DNA of 53,729 nucleotides from Anaeromyces robustus (GCA_002104895.1 MCFG01000013.1:312501-366229); one strand, 5' to 3'. Counted from the first letter of the stretch, positions 16,001-28,634 are shown. Notes: a model not told the origin generated them from the sequence alone. Program-made: numbers and translations.

Positions 16001-19000
16001 TACTGATATTCTTATGGAAAAAGTCGAAAAAGAATCAAAAGATGTTCAAAAAACCAGAAATATTGTACAAGCTGATGAAGAAGTTGCTAGTCAAAAAGCA
16101 GCAATTTCTCAGCATATTAAAGATGAATGTGAAGCCGATTTAGCAGAAGTATTACCAGCGTTAAATGAAGCTGTTAATGCTTTAAACACATTAAAAGCAG
16201 CTGATATTACTGTATTAAAATCAATGAAAAGTCCACCTATGGGTGTTAAACTGGTTATGGAAGCTATTTGTATTATGAAAGAAATCAAACCAGTAAAAAT
16301 ACCTAATCCAGCTACTGGTAAAAGAGTTGAAGATTATTGGGGACCTTCTAAAAATTTACTTGGTGATATGAAGTTTTTAGAATCTTTAAAAACTTACGAT
16401 AAAGATAATATTAGTCCTGCTATTATGAAACAAATTAGATCAAAATATATTGAAAATCCTGAATTTGATCCTGATAAAATTAAAAATGCATCATCTGCTG
16501 CAGAAGGTTTATGTAAATGGGTTCGAGCTATGGAGTGTTATGATAGAGTTGCAAAAGAAGTAGCACCAAAGAAAGAAAAATTAAAAATTGCGGAAGATGA
16601 GTTGGCAGTGACTATGCAAAGTTTAAATGAAAAGCGTATGGCATTAAAAGAAGTTGAAGATAAATTAACAGCTCTTGAAAACGAATATAAAGAACACTGT
16701 GACGAAAAAGAAAGACTTGAACAGCAAGTTATTTCAGTTTCAAATCAACTAGTAAGAGCAGAACAATTAATCGAAAGTTTAGGTGATGAAAGAGATAGAT
16801 GGACTCAATGTGCTGCTGATTTAGCTGTAAGATACAATGCATTAGTTGGGGATGTATTAGTATCATCAGGTATTATAGCTTATCTTGGAGCCTTCACAAA
16901 ATTATACCGTGATGAATGTATTACTCAATGGACAGAACTATGCATTAAAAAAAATATACCATGTTCTGAAGATATTAAACTAGCTTCTATTCTTGGTGAC
17001 CCTATAAAAATTAGATCTTGGACTTTAGCTGGTCTTCCAAATGATTCCTTCTCTATTGATAATGGTATTATCATTTCAAAAGCAAGAAGATGGCCATTGA
17101 TGATTGATCCTCAGGGTCAAGCTAACAGGTGGATTAAAAATATGGAAAAAAGTAAAATGTTACAAGTTATTAAATTGTCCGATTCCGATTATATGCGTAC
17201 ATTAGAAAATTGTATTCAATTTGGTAATCCAATTTTATTAGAAAATGTTGGTGAAGAACTTGACCCTGTACTTGAACCATTATTATTAAAGCAAACCTTC
17301 AAAAAAGGAGGTATGACATGTATTAAATTAGGAGATTCAATTGTAAATTATGCTCCAGAGTTTAAATTTTATATAACAACTAAATTAAGAAATCCTCATT
17401 ATATGCCTGAACTTTCTACTAAAGTTACTTTATTAAACTTTATGATTACTCCTGAAGGTCTTGAAGATCAATTATTAGGTATTGTAATTGCAAAAGAAAG
17501 ACCAGAGTTAGAAGAAGCTAAAACTGAATTATTATTACAGTCAGCATCTAATAAAAAGCAATTAAAAGAAATCGAAGATGAAATTTTAGCTGTATTATCA
17601 AAATCTGAAGGTAATATTTTAGAAGATGAAACTGCTATTCAAGCTTTATCATCATCAAAAGTGTTAGCTAATGAAATTACAGAAAAGCAAAAAGTAGCTG
17701 AAAAAACTGAAAAAGATATTGATAATATTCGTATTCAATATGTTCCAATTGCATTCTTTTCATCATCATTATTTTTCTGTATTGCCCAATTAGCAAATAT
17801 TGAGCCAATGTATCAATATTCATTAACATGGTATATAAATTTATTTATTAATTCTATTGAAAATAGTGAAAAATCTAATGATATTGAAATTAGATTAGAA
17901 AATTTAAGAAATGCGTTCTCATTATCACTATACAAAAATATTTGTAGATCATTATTTGAAAAAGATAAATTAATCTTTTCCTTTATGTTGTGTATTTCAA
18001 TTAAAAAAGGACGCAATGAAATTAATAATGATGAATGGTTATTCTTATTAACTGGAGGCCAATTATTAGATCAAGATGGTAAATCTAATCCAGCTTCCAA
18101 TTGGCTTTCAGAATTATCATGGAAAGATTTTTGTAATTTAGACAATCTCGAAGCATTTAATGGTTTCCTTGATGATTTCAAATTAAATATTAATGAATGG
18201 AAAAAAATTTATGATTCACAAGATCCACATCTTTGTGCTTTACCAGGAGAATGGGAAGAAAAGTTAAATCAATTCCAAAAATTATTAGTAATAAGATGCT
18301 TAAGACCAGATAAAATGGCTGCATCTATTAGAAATTACATTATTTATGAAATGGGTAATGAATTTGTCGAACCACCACCATTTGACTTAGCTAGTAGTTT
18401 CCAAGATTCATCGTGTTGTGTACCATTAATATTTATTTTGTCACCCGGTTCTGATCCTATGTCTAATTTAATAAAGTTAGCAGAAGATAAAAAAATGTTA
18501 GGTAAAAGAATGCAAAGTATTTCCCTTGGACAAGGTCAAGGGCCTATAGCGGCAAAAATGATTTCTACTGGTATTTCTGAAGGTTCTTGGGTAGTGTTAC
18601 AAAATTGTCACTTAGCTACAAGTTGGATGCCAACATTAGAAAAATTATGTGAAGAATTACAACCAGAAAATGTTCATAATGACTTTAGATTATTCTTAAC
18701 ATCATATCCCACCGAAAAATTTCCAGTATCATTACTTCAAAATGGTGTTAAAATGACAAATGAACCACCAAAAGGTTTAAGATCCAACTTAATAAAATCC
18801 TACTTAACTGATCCAATTAATGATAAGAATTTCTATGAAGGCTGCAATAAACAAAAAGAATTTGAAGTTTTATTATTTGGTTTATGTTTCTTACATGCAG
18901 TTGTACAAGAAAGAAGATACTTTGGACCAATCGGATGGAATATTCCATATGAGTTTAATGATACAGATTTAAGAATTTCAGCAAGACAATTATGTAATTT

Positions 19001-19242
19001 CTTAAATGAATATGATAGTATTCCATTTAAGGCTTTAATCTACTTAACAGGAGAGTGCAATTATGGTAAAAAATATTAAATTTATATTATTAAATTAATA
19101 ATTTAATTTTCTTTAAATATATATTAATATTAATTGTTCTTTATTATTATTATTATTATTATTATTATTTATATATATATATTATTATTATTACAATTAC
19201 TATTATAATTATTATTTTTATTATCATTATTATTATTATTTT

Positions 19243-19285
<43 letters not shown>

Positions 19286-19333
19286 TTGTTATTTAATATT
19301 ATTATTATTATTTATTATTATTATTTATTAATT

Positions 19334-19393
<60 letters not shown>

Positions 19394-20979
19394 TTATTAC
19401 TATTTATTATTTATTCTTCATTATAATTATAATTATGATCATCTTTTTATTATTTATTATTGTTATTAAAATTATTATTTTAACTAAAATAAAAAAGGTG
19501 GAAGAATTACAGATGATAAAGATAGAAGGGCCATGCTTAGTATATTAAAGGTTTATTATACACCAGATATATTTAAAAATAACTATAAATTTACATCAAG
19601 CAATATTTATTATGTTCCACCTAATACAGGATATAATGATATTATTGAATATATTAAAGAACTTCCATTGGATACCAAACCAGAAGTATTCCATTTACAT
19701 GATAATGCAGATATTTCTAAAAATCAATTAGAAACAAAATTAATTTTCAAAACTATATTATCAGCTGAAGGTTCAAGTGGTGGAAATAGCACATCATCAA
19801 AGGATTCACATGTATTAGAAATAATTAATGATATGATGAAAAAATTTCCTAAAAACTTTGATATTCCAGAAGTTTCAATAAAATATCCAACAAATTATTC
19901 AGAAAGTATGAATACCGTTTTATTACAAGAAGTTATTAGATTCAATGGATTAATTAGTGTTATTCGTGAACATTTATATAATATTGAAAAGGCAATCCAA
20001 GGTTTAGTTGTCATGTCCGCGGAATTAGAAAGTGTATCAAATTCTATTTTTGTTGGTGAAATTCCATCAGAATGGTTGAAGAAATCATATCCATCAATGA
20101 AATCATTAGGAGGTTACTATCAAGATTTATTACAACGTATTAGCTTTTTCCAAAACTGGATTAATGATGGCCATGTAAATAATATTTATATAATTAATTT
20201 TCAATATATAATGATAATAATTAAAAATTATAATTAAAAATGAAAAAAATATATAAAATTTTAAATATTTAAAAACTTATATACAATTGTATTAAATATT
20301 TATATATATACTTTTTAAAAAAATATATATATGATATATTTATTAATTCTTTTTTTATAGCCTGTTATTTATTGGTTATCTGGCTTCTTTTTCACTCAAA
20401 GTTTCCTTACTGGTGTTATGCAAAATTATGCTAGAAAAAAGACTATTCCAATTGATTTATTAGATCTTGAATATCCTGTTCAAACTGAATCAACTTATGT
20501 AAAACCACCAGAAGATGGATGTTATATTACAGGTATTTTCTTAGAAGGAGCTAGATGGGATAAAGAAGAAAATGCATTAGCAGAATCTTATCCAAAAGTT
20601 TTATATGATCCTTTACCAATTATATGGCTAAAACCAGGACTAAAAACAGAACTCACTACATTAAATATGTATGAATGTCCTATTTATAAAACATCTTCAA
20701 GACGTGGTGTACTTTCGACAACAGGGTTAATAAAACTTTATTTAATATAATTATATATATATAAATTAATTATTATCATTTTTCAAAAAAAAAAAAAATA
20801 TATATATATACACTATATTAATTATACTTTGTTATTTTATTATTATTTATACTTTTTTTTTTTTTTTATTATTATCTAGTCATTCTACTAATTTTGTAGT
20901 TAGTATGCGTTTCCCAACTAAAGTAAGTGAACAGCATTGGATTAATAGAGGTGTAGCAGGACTATTAACACATGAATAA
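7021..20979 (+). CDS. DNAH: Axonemal inner-arm dynein heavy chain (DNAH3/7/12 group)
   Basis: ATP-driven minus-end microtubule motor of the flagellar inner arm. Seventeen exons: 7021-7050, 7138-7279, 7350-7388, 7465-7636, 7721-7814, 7889-8075, 8160-8244, 8326-8568, 8658-9291, 9374-9558, 9646-9795, 9875-11696, 11805-14512, 14645-19065, 19498-20174, 20361-20725, 20880-20979. They total 12,054 nt, about 4017 aa. A short tail leads into the linker. The four P-loops are AAA1 [10 protein letters not shown] (about residue 1350), AAA2 [11 protein letters not shown] (1630), AAA3 [10 protein letters not shown] (1973) and AAA4 GVGGSGRQS (2337). A coiled-coil stalk carries the microtubule-binding tip ([17 protein letters not shown], about 2690). 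The C-terminal domain has ECNYGGRITDD (split by an intron) and the [14 protein letters not shown] signature. The absence of a long DHC_N1 tail and the overall length match monomeric DNAH3/7/12. The exact paralogue cannot be fixed by eye. The first exon (10 codons) is the least certain. Confidence 0.95.
19066..19497 (+). other. 432-bp dynein intron 14 filled with TTA and TTTA repeats
   Basis: The donor GTAAAA at 19066 and acceptor AAAAAAG at 19497 restore the NYGGRITDD motif. The interior holds (TTA)n near 19140-19170 and TTTA arrays near 19247-19285 and 19337-19395. It is the longest intron of this gene. Confidence 0.9.
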
Positions 20980-21559
20980 ATATTCTCAAATTGTATTTAT
21001 TATATACGCTATAATGAAACACATCAAATGCATTTGTTATTATCATTTTATTTTCTTTTTTTATTTTTTTTTTTTATTAAAAATTTTTGATTTCATACTT
21101 TGTTAAAATAATTTTATGTATATAATTATCAGTACATTAATATATTTTTAAATCACAAAATCATTCTTTTTTTTATATCATTAATATTTAATTATATTAA
21201 AAAACTAAAAAATACTATTTTTGAAAAATGAAGTCTTTTATAATATTATTAAATTAAATAATTAAGTTAAAAAATGTATAAAACTTAATTAAAAGTAATA
21301 ATAATAATAATAAAATATAATAATAAAATAAAATATTTTAATAAATTTTAAAATATCCATATTTTAAAGTTATAGTATAAATTCAATAATGTAATAAACA
21401 AATAATATTAATTTTAATATTTAAAATAAATTAAATCAAAAAAAATTTTTTTTGAATGTATGTAAAGTAATTTTAAATTTTTTTTTTCATACTTTTTTTT
21501 TTTTAGTATTTTTCCTTTTATTATCTGATTTTTTTTTTTTTTTTTTCTAAAGTAAAAAA
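20980..21559. other. Intergenic spacer, dynein 3' end to nucleoporin start
   Basis: A 580-bp A/T stretch with poly-T tracts (21480-21546) just upstream of the nucleoporin ATG. Nothing else was recognised. Confidence 0.8.
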
Positions 21560-24500
21560 ATGTTAAATAGATTTAAATCAGTATTTTCCCCTAAGAAAAC
21601 TAAAAAACAAAATTTAAAATACTCTCCATATGAAAGAAATAGTCCAAGAAATACTAATAAAGAAAGAATTAAAGTAAACAGAAATTTTTAATTTAAAATA
21701 TTTAATATATTTTGTAAAAGATTAATCTAAATATGCAGTAAAATTCATTTTAGAATCAATCGTTTCACCTTTTTAAATTCATTCTAATACTTTTTAAATT
21801 TTAATAATACTTTTATATAAATAAGGAAAATTTTGATGATTCAAGTGAAATTGAAAATAAGCCTATAGAAGTTGAATATGAAAAACAAGATTCACAAATT
21901 TTAAAAGTAATAATAAAAGAAATTAATAAATGAATAAAACTTTTAATTGAAATCCAATTTATTAAAAAATTTTTAATATTTATTAATAATTTATATAAAA
22001 AATTTTAAAAATATACATAAAGAATAATGTTTTATTTAATGAAAAATGTAATAAAAAAAAAGTAGAAGAAAAGGAAAACGAAAGTAAAAATGATAATCAA
22101 AAATTAATTGAAAATACTAAAAAAGTAAATGAAAATCATAATATTGAAAATCCAATTTCAAAAGATAAAATAGAAGTCAAGACTGTTGAAAAAGATGGTA
22201 CTTATTTATCTTTTTATTATTATTATCATTATTCAATATAAAAATATTCAATAAATTCACATTAATTATTAAATTTAAATTTCAGTAATAGAAAAAAAAG
22301 ACGAAAAAAAGAAAAAAGATGTAATAGAAGATGAAAAAAGCAAGGTATAATTTTTATTATAGAATTATATATATGTTTTAATTATTACAATAAAAATTAA
22401 AACATATATATAATAGTAATAATATCAATATAATTATTAATATTAATGATATAAATTTCTAATCATCTTTATATAACAGAATAAAAGAATAAAATTAAGT
22501 ACATTTCATTACTATGGAACAGGATATAGTAGAAATAGTCAACCATATATGCCAGCTAGAAGATTACAAACTAAAAAATCATCAGTATTATTCTATAAGA
22601 AGAAATTACCTATTATAAATAAAGAAAAATCAAAAAATGAAAAAGAATCTTGTATATATTATTCAATTTATATATTCATTATATTATCAATTATTATCAT
22701 TATTAAATATAACAACTAAAAAAATAATAATTTATTTCAATATAAATCAATATTTTATAGCATCAATACCGGAAATAAGTCATACAGCTAAATTAATTTT
22801 AGATGTTGTTGAAAAAGAAGAAAAGAAATACAAAAAGCCAATGAAAATGAAAAAATTAGAAAAGGTATATAATTTTATCGTATAAATTTTAAAATATTCT
22901 TTTTATATAAAAATCATTCAAAAATAAATTTTAAAATATTCTTTATATAAAAATCATTTAAAAATAAATTTTAAAATATTCTTTATATAAAAATCATTCA
23001 AAAATAAATTTTAAAATATTTTTTATATAAATATCATTTAAAAAATTTTATTTATATATATATTAATAAAGAAATCCTCAAAATCAGAAGAAACAGAAAA
23101 AAAATCAAGCAAAAATAACGAAAATAAATCACAAGATGAAAAGAAAAAGTAATTAATAACATCGATACTTATTGCAATTCATATATTTTAAATAAAATAC
23201 TAATTTTTTTTTTTTTTTTTATAAATATTAATAATATATAATATATATAATATAATTTTAGTGTCAATACTAAAATTAAAAGAATAACACCAATAAATAT
23301 TTCAGGACCAAAATCAAATTCACAAGTTAGTTTTTATCTTTTTGTTATTCTTTTCTTTTAATCTTTTTTTTTTTTTCTTTAATTTTATTTCATTTTTATA
23401 TAGTTCATAATATTTTATATCACTATTTATTTTATTTTATTTTTATGTAGTTCATTATATTTTACTTCAATATTTATTTTATTTTATTTTTATATAGTTC
23501 ATTATATTTTACCTTACTATTTTTTTTTTTTTTTTTTTCTTTTGAAATTTAAATATATGAATATTGACTAATAAACACTAAAATCATTAAATTTTGTAAT
23601 TTATCTTAATTTTTTTTTATTATTATTATTTAGTTTAATTTTGTCAGAAAATCATCATCTTATGCTTCTCATCCAGAAATTGTAGAACTTACAAAAAAAT
23701 TAAGTTCAGAAACAGCTGATTTACCAAAATTCACTTTTGAAAGACAAAGTTCAAGTTATTCATTAGATGGTTCTGATAAAAAGAAATCAGAAGAAAAGGA
23801 TAATAAATCTGAAAAAGAATCATCATCTAAATTCCTCACAGCAAATATTAAACCTGTATCTACAGGATTTAATTGGGCAGCAGCTGGTATGACAAAACCA
23901 ACATTAGCAGCAGGTGAATGGAAATGTAGTGTATGTGATGCTAAAAATAAAGAAAGTGATGATAAATGTGTATGTTGTGAAGAACCAAATCCAAATAAAA
24001 AATCATCAAATAAATCAAATGAAGCACCAAAAATTACTTTTGGTGTATCATCATCAAATGCCTCAACAATAACTTTTGGTAGTAAACCAGCAGATACTAA
24101 AACTAATGAAACTAAATCAACCACTACTACTACTACTGGATTCAATTGGGCAGCAGCTGGTATGACAAAACCAACATTAGCAGCAGGTGAATGGAAATGT
24201 AGTGTATGTGATGCTAAGAATAAAGAAAGTGATGATAAATGTGTATGTTGTGAAGAACCAAATCCAAATAAAAAAGCTTCAGATAATAATAAACCAAATG
24301 GAGCACCAAAATTTACTTTTGGTTCATCTTCTACTAATTCTACCATTACTTTTGGTAAACCAATTGAAACTAATAAAACTAATGATACTAAAACAACTAT
24401 TACTTTTGGTAGTAAACCAGCAGATGCTAAATCAACCACTACTACTACTACAGGATTCAATTGGGCAGCAGCTGGTATGACAAAACCAACATTAGCAGCA

Positions 24501-26291
24501 GATGAATGGAAATGTAGTGTATGTGATGCTAAAAATAAAGAAAGTGATGATAAATGTGTATGTTGTGAAGAACCAAATCCAAATAAAAAAGCTTCAGATA
24601 ATAATAAACCAAATGGAGCACCAAAATTTACTTTTGGTTCATCTTCTACTAATTCTACTATTACTTTTGGTAAACCAATTGAAGCTAATAAAACTAATGA
24701 TACTAAAACAACCATTACATTTGGTAGTAAACCAGCAGAAGCTAAAACTAATGAAACCAAATCAACTACCACCACTACTACTGGATTCAATTGGGCAACA
24801 GCTGGTATGACAAAACCAACATTAGCAGCAGGTGAATGGAAATGTAGTGTATGTGATGCTAAAAATAAAGAAAGTGATGATAAATGTGTATGTTGTGAAG
24901 AACCAAATCCAAATAAAAAGACTTCAAATAAATCAAATGAAGCACCAAAAATTACTTTTGGTGTATCATCATCAAATGCCTCAACAATAACTTTTGGTAG
25001 TAAACCAGCAGATTCTAAAACTAATGAAACTAAATCAATCACCACTACTACTACTGGATTCAACTGGGCAGCAGCTGGTATGACAAAACCAACATTAGCA
25101 GCAGGTGAATGGAAATGTAGTGTATGTGATGCTAAGAATAAAGAAAGTGATGATAAATGTGTATGTTGTGAAGAACCAAATCCAAATAAAAAAGCTTCAG
25201 ATAATAATAAACCAAATGGAGCACCAAAATTTACATTTGGTTCATCTTCTACTAATTCTACTATTACTTTTGGTAAACCAATTGAAACTAATAAAGCCAA
25301 TGATACTAAAACAACCATTACTTTTGGTAGTAAACCAGCAGATACTAAAACTAATGAAACTAAATCAACCACCACCACTACTACTACTACAGGATTCAAT
25401 TGGGCAGCAGCTGGTATGACAAAACCAACATTAGCAGCAGATGAATGGAAATGTAGTGTATGTGATGCTAAGAATAAAGAAAGTGATGATAAATGTGTAT
25501 GTTGTGAAGAACCAAATCCAAATAAAAAAGCTTCAGATAATAAACCAAATGGAGCACCAAAATTTACTTTTGGTTCATCTTCTACTAATTCTACTATTAC
25601 TTTTGGTAAACCAATTGAAGCTAATAAAACTAATGATACTAAAACAACCATTACATTTGGTAGTAAACCAGCAGATGCTAAAACTAATGAAACTAAATCT
25701 ACCTCTACCACTACTACTACTACTGGATTTAACTGGGCAGCAGCTGGTATGACAAAACCAACATTAGCAGCAGGTGAATGGAAATGTAGTGTATGTGATG
25801 CTAAAAATAAAGAAAGTGATGATAAATGTGTATGTTGTGAAGAACCAAACCCAAATAAAAAATCATCCGATAATAATAAACCAAATGGAGCACTAAAATT
25901 TACCTTTGGTAATGTATCATCATTTAGTAATAATTCAAATTCTAAACCAAATGTTACTTTTGGATTAACTTCAATAAATAACAATAATTCTTCTTCTATC
26001 ACCTTTGGACAACAAAATAATAGTACATCATCAACAACTACTGGATTTGGATTTGGACAACCTTTTGGATCAAAAGGTAATAATATTACTTTTGGTAATA
26101 ATATATCTACATCTAAAACAACTACTACTTCTAAACCTATAGGATTTTCATTTAATAAGGTAACAGCAAATGGTAAAACAACGACTACTACTTCATTTAC
26201 AACTTCAAATAGTACAACTAGTAATACTACTAATGTTACTTCTACAACTAAACCTATAAATGGTTTTTCATTTGTTAATCCCCAAAAATAA
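21560..26291 (+). CDS. NUP153: Nup153-like FG nucleoporin with seven RanBP2-type zinc fingers
   Basis: Predicted nuclear-basket nucleoporin. Nine exons: 21560-21673, 21826-21906, 22023-22197, 22286-22344, 22480-22651, 22761-22864, 23072-23148, 23262-23325, 23634-26291. They total 3504 nt, or 1167 aa. The basic N-terminus (MLNRFKSVFSPKKTKK) and a Lys/Glu-rich stretch precede SIPEISHTAKLILDVVEK, which resembles the human Nup153 segment with TAKRILETLEK. The last exon encodes seven fingers of the form W-K-C-x2-C-x3-N-x6-C-x2-C (EWKCSVCDAKNKESDDKCVC). They start at 23916, 24189, 24504, 24834, 25107, 25443 and 25776. They are separated by linkers with ITFG/FTFG repeats, Thr tracts and a GFNWAAAG motif. 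The tail is FG/Asn/Ser/Thr-rich and ends in GFSFVNPQK. In the RanBP2 family such fingers bind Ran. The Nup153 assignment rests on finger type, FG repeats and the TAK-IL motif. A lineage-specific FG nucleoporin is the alternative. Confidence 0.85.
22884..23044. repeat. Four-unit, about 40-bp minisatellite in nucleoporin intron 6
   Basis: Units beginning AAATTTTAAAATATTCTT start at 22884, 22926, 22966 and 23006, differing by only a few bases. Confidence 0.9.
23401..23530. repeat. Three-unit, 47-bp minisatellite in nucleoporin intron 8
   Basis: Units beginning TAGTTCAT start at 23401, 23448 and 23495, spaced exactly 47 bp apart. Each contains a polypyrimidine-like TTTATTTTATTTT stretch and a TAG that resembles a 3' splice site. 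Confidence 0.88.
23865..25915 (+). repeat. Coding higher-order tandem repeat: seven zinc-finger/TFG units as ABC-ABC-A'
   Basis: Each unit runs from GGATT(T/C)AA(T/C)TGG (GFNW) through one RanBP2 finger to a TFG-bearing linker. Units 1 and 4 share the short linker with NKSNEAPKITFGVSSSNAS. Units 2 and 5 share GEWKC with KPIETNK. Units 3 and 6 share DEWKC with KPIEANK. Units 1-3 (23865-24782, 918 bp) and 4-6 (24783-25724, 942 bp) are therefore copies of one triplet. Unit 7 (from 25725) starts another copy and runs into the unique tail. Confidence 0.92.
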
Positions 26292-27161
26292 AAATTGATT
26301 ACAAAAAAATAATAATAATAAAATAAAATATTAAAAAAGAAATAATAATATATAAAAGAAAAAGAAAAGAAAAAGGAAAAAGGAAAAGAATATGAAAATG
26401 AAAAAGGTAAAAAAAAATAATAATAAAAAATTAAAAAAATAAAATAATAAAAAAAATAAAAAATAATAATAATCAGATTGAAAAATTTTCATAAAAAATG
26501 AAAATTTTTCATAAAAATATATACATATATACATATATACATAATAATTTATTTTTTATTTTTTAATTTTTTATTTTATATTTTATATTTTTTATTATTA
26601 TTTTTATCATTATTTTCCTTTATTTTTTCCTTTATTTTTTCTTTGGTATTTTTTTTTTTTTTACTATTTTATTTTATTATTATTTTATTATTTATAAACA
26701 TATAAACATTAATAATATTTTAATTATTTTCTTTCTTTATTTCTTTATTATTATTATTAAATTCTTTCTTTTTAAAAAATAATAATAATAATACCACTTA
26801 TTAACTTTATAATGATAAAAAAAAAATTATATATATTAAATAATAATAATAGAATTATATAAATATTATTAAAGTTCACATAACCTTAAAATAAAAAAAA
26901 TTTTTTTTTTTTTAATAATTTCTTTATTATTTAAGTATTATCTCAAAATCATTATAACCTATTATTATTATTTTTCATTATATATTTTGATTATAATCAT
27001 GATTATAATTTTTATCATTATTATTATTTATAAAAGCATGTAATTCAAATTCAATTTATAATATATATATTTAAATTTATTTAGTTATTTAATATATTTT
27101 TCAGTAATAAAAAAAAAGTTTTTTTTATAGTATTTATATTTTAGAAATAATAATAATAATA

Positions 27162-27199
<38 letters not shown>

Positions 27200-27498
27200 A
27201 TTACTATAATAAATATTTAAAATCAATATAAATATATTAAAATATTTTTTTTTGAAAATATATATATGTATTATATATGTATTATATATATATTATATAT
27301 ATAGTTTATGTGTTTTGTTTTGTTTTGTTTTATTTTTTTAATTCTATAATATTTTATTTATTTAGTTATTTATTTATTTATTTATTTATTTATATTTTTA
27401 CACTGTATTAAAAGCAATAATTAAATTCTATTTTGGTACGTCAATATTAAAAATAATTATTAAAAATAAAAAATATTAAAATAATTTTATATATTTTA

Positions 27499-27648
27499 AC
27501 AATGATACTTATATACAAAATCTCCATTCTTGTTGCTATCTGCGGTTCTATTGAATAATAACATGCCAATCCTATTATCGATCCAAGTGGAATAGGATTG
27601 ATAAATTTTTACTTTAATTCTATATGTAGAATTAAGGGTTAGTATAAA
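27499..27648. other. GC-richer island: possible structured RNA (+) or orphan exon relic (-)
   Basis: This is the clearest compositional break in the 5.1-kb spacer. On the plus strand a perfect 10-bp inverted repeat (CAATCCTATT at 27567-27576, AATAGGATTG at 27591-27600) is followed by AUAAAUUUUUAC. An 11-bp hairpin with one G-U pair and a UAUG loop (27612-27637) comes next. On the minus strand the same bases are open for 50 codons from 27648 to a TAA at 27496-27498 (segments STWIDNRIGMLLFNRT and NKNGDFVYKYHC). I do not recognise a family for either reading. Confidence 0.35.
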
Positions 27649-27854
27649 TTAGTATAAATTTATTGTTTTTATATATTACTATAATACTTTATACCCTCTA
27701 GTATTATTCATTATTATCTATAATTTTTAACTGGTTTTTTTCTTATTAGTATCTTTTTTTTTTTTATCATGTATTTTTTTTATGATTCTTGCATATTAAT
27801 ATATAAACTCAATAAGGATGATGTACAAACTGTGTTATAAAAAAATATTAATAG

Positions 27855-27887
<33 letters not shown>

Positions 27888-27891
27888 TAAA

Positions 27892-27928
<37 letters not shown>

Positions 27929-28378
27929 TAATAAATTATAGATCTCTTTAATCAGTAAAAATAAGTAATATTTGTCAAAGTTCTATATTATTATAAAATG
28001 AAATAAAATAAAATAAAAAAAAACACCGTTATCCTTTCAAGTATTTTCAAGATAAACTAACCCTATATAAAATTTTTATGAGTTTTTTAGAAATAATTAT
28101 ATACAAAATCATTATATATTTATATAATTATAAAAATAAAATTTATGTTTTATTTTCCGTTAATATATATAAAGACATTATATATTAGAATATAAATAAT
28201 ATATTTATTTATTTATTATATTGGTAATTTAGATCAAAGTTATATATTATACAATTTATTTAAAATGTGTTATACCATATAATAATATGTAAAATTCTAT
28301 TCTTTTCTTTGTCGTTATTAAAAAATTAAAAAATTTTAAACAAATCATAATATAACACAAATAAATGAATATTAATAA

Positions 28379-28457
<79 letters not shown>

Positions 28458-28510
28458 GTAAATAAATAAATAAATAAATAAATAAGTAAATAAATAAATA
28501 AATAAATAAG

Positions 28511-28545
<35 letters not shown>

Positions 28546-28546
28546 G

Positions 28547-28633
<87 letters not shown>

Positions 28634-28634
28634 G

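Noticed and set aside
24187-25752. Repeated roughly 100-codon frames in another plus-strand frame of the same exon
   Set aside because: They begin at the same ATG in each repeat unit and read poly-Leu/Gln. They are shadows of the repeat, not genes.
23756-26002. A 748-codon open frame antisense to the nucleoporin zinc-finger exon
   Set aside because: It mirrors the sense repeat: the same unit period, no independent start context, and composition explained by reverse-reading Thr/Lys/Asn codons. The sense frame has clear zinc fingers.
28023-28190. Plus-strand open stretch reading HRYPFKYFQDKLTLYKIF
   Set aside because: It has no start codon in good context, no splice partners and mostly Ile/Tyr/Lys content after the first 18 residues. 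It is likely chance.
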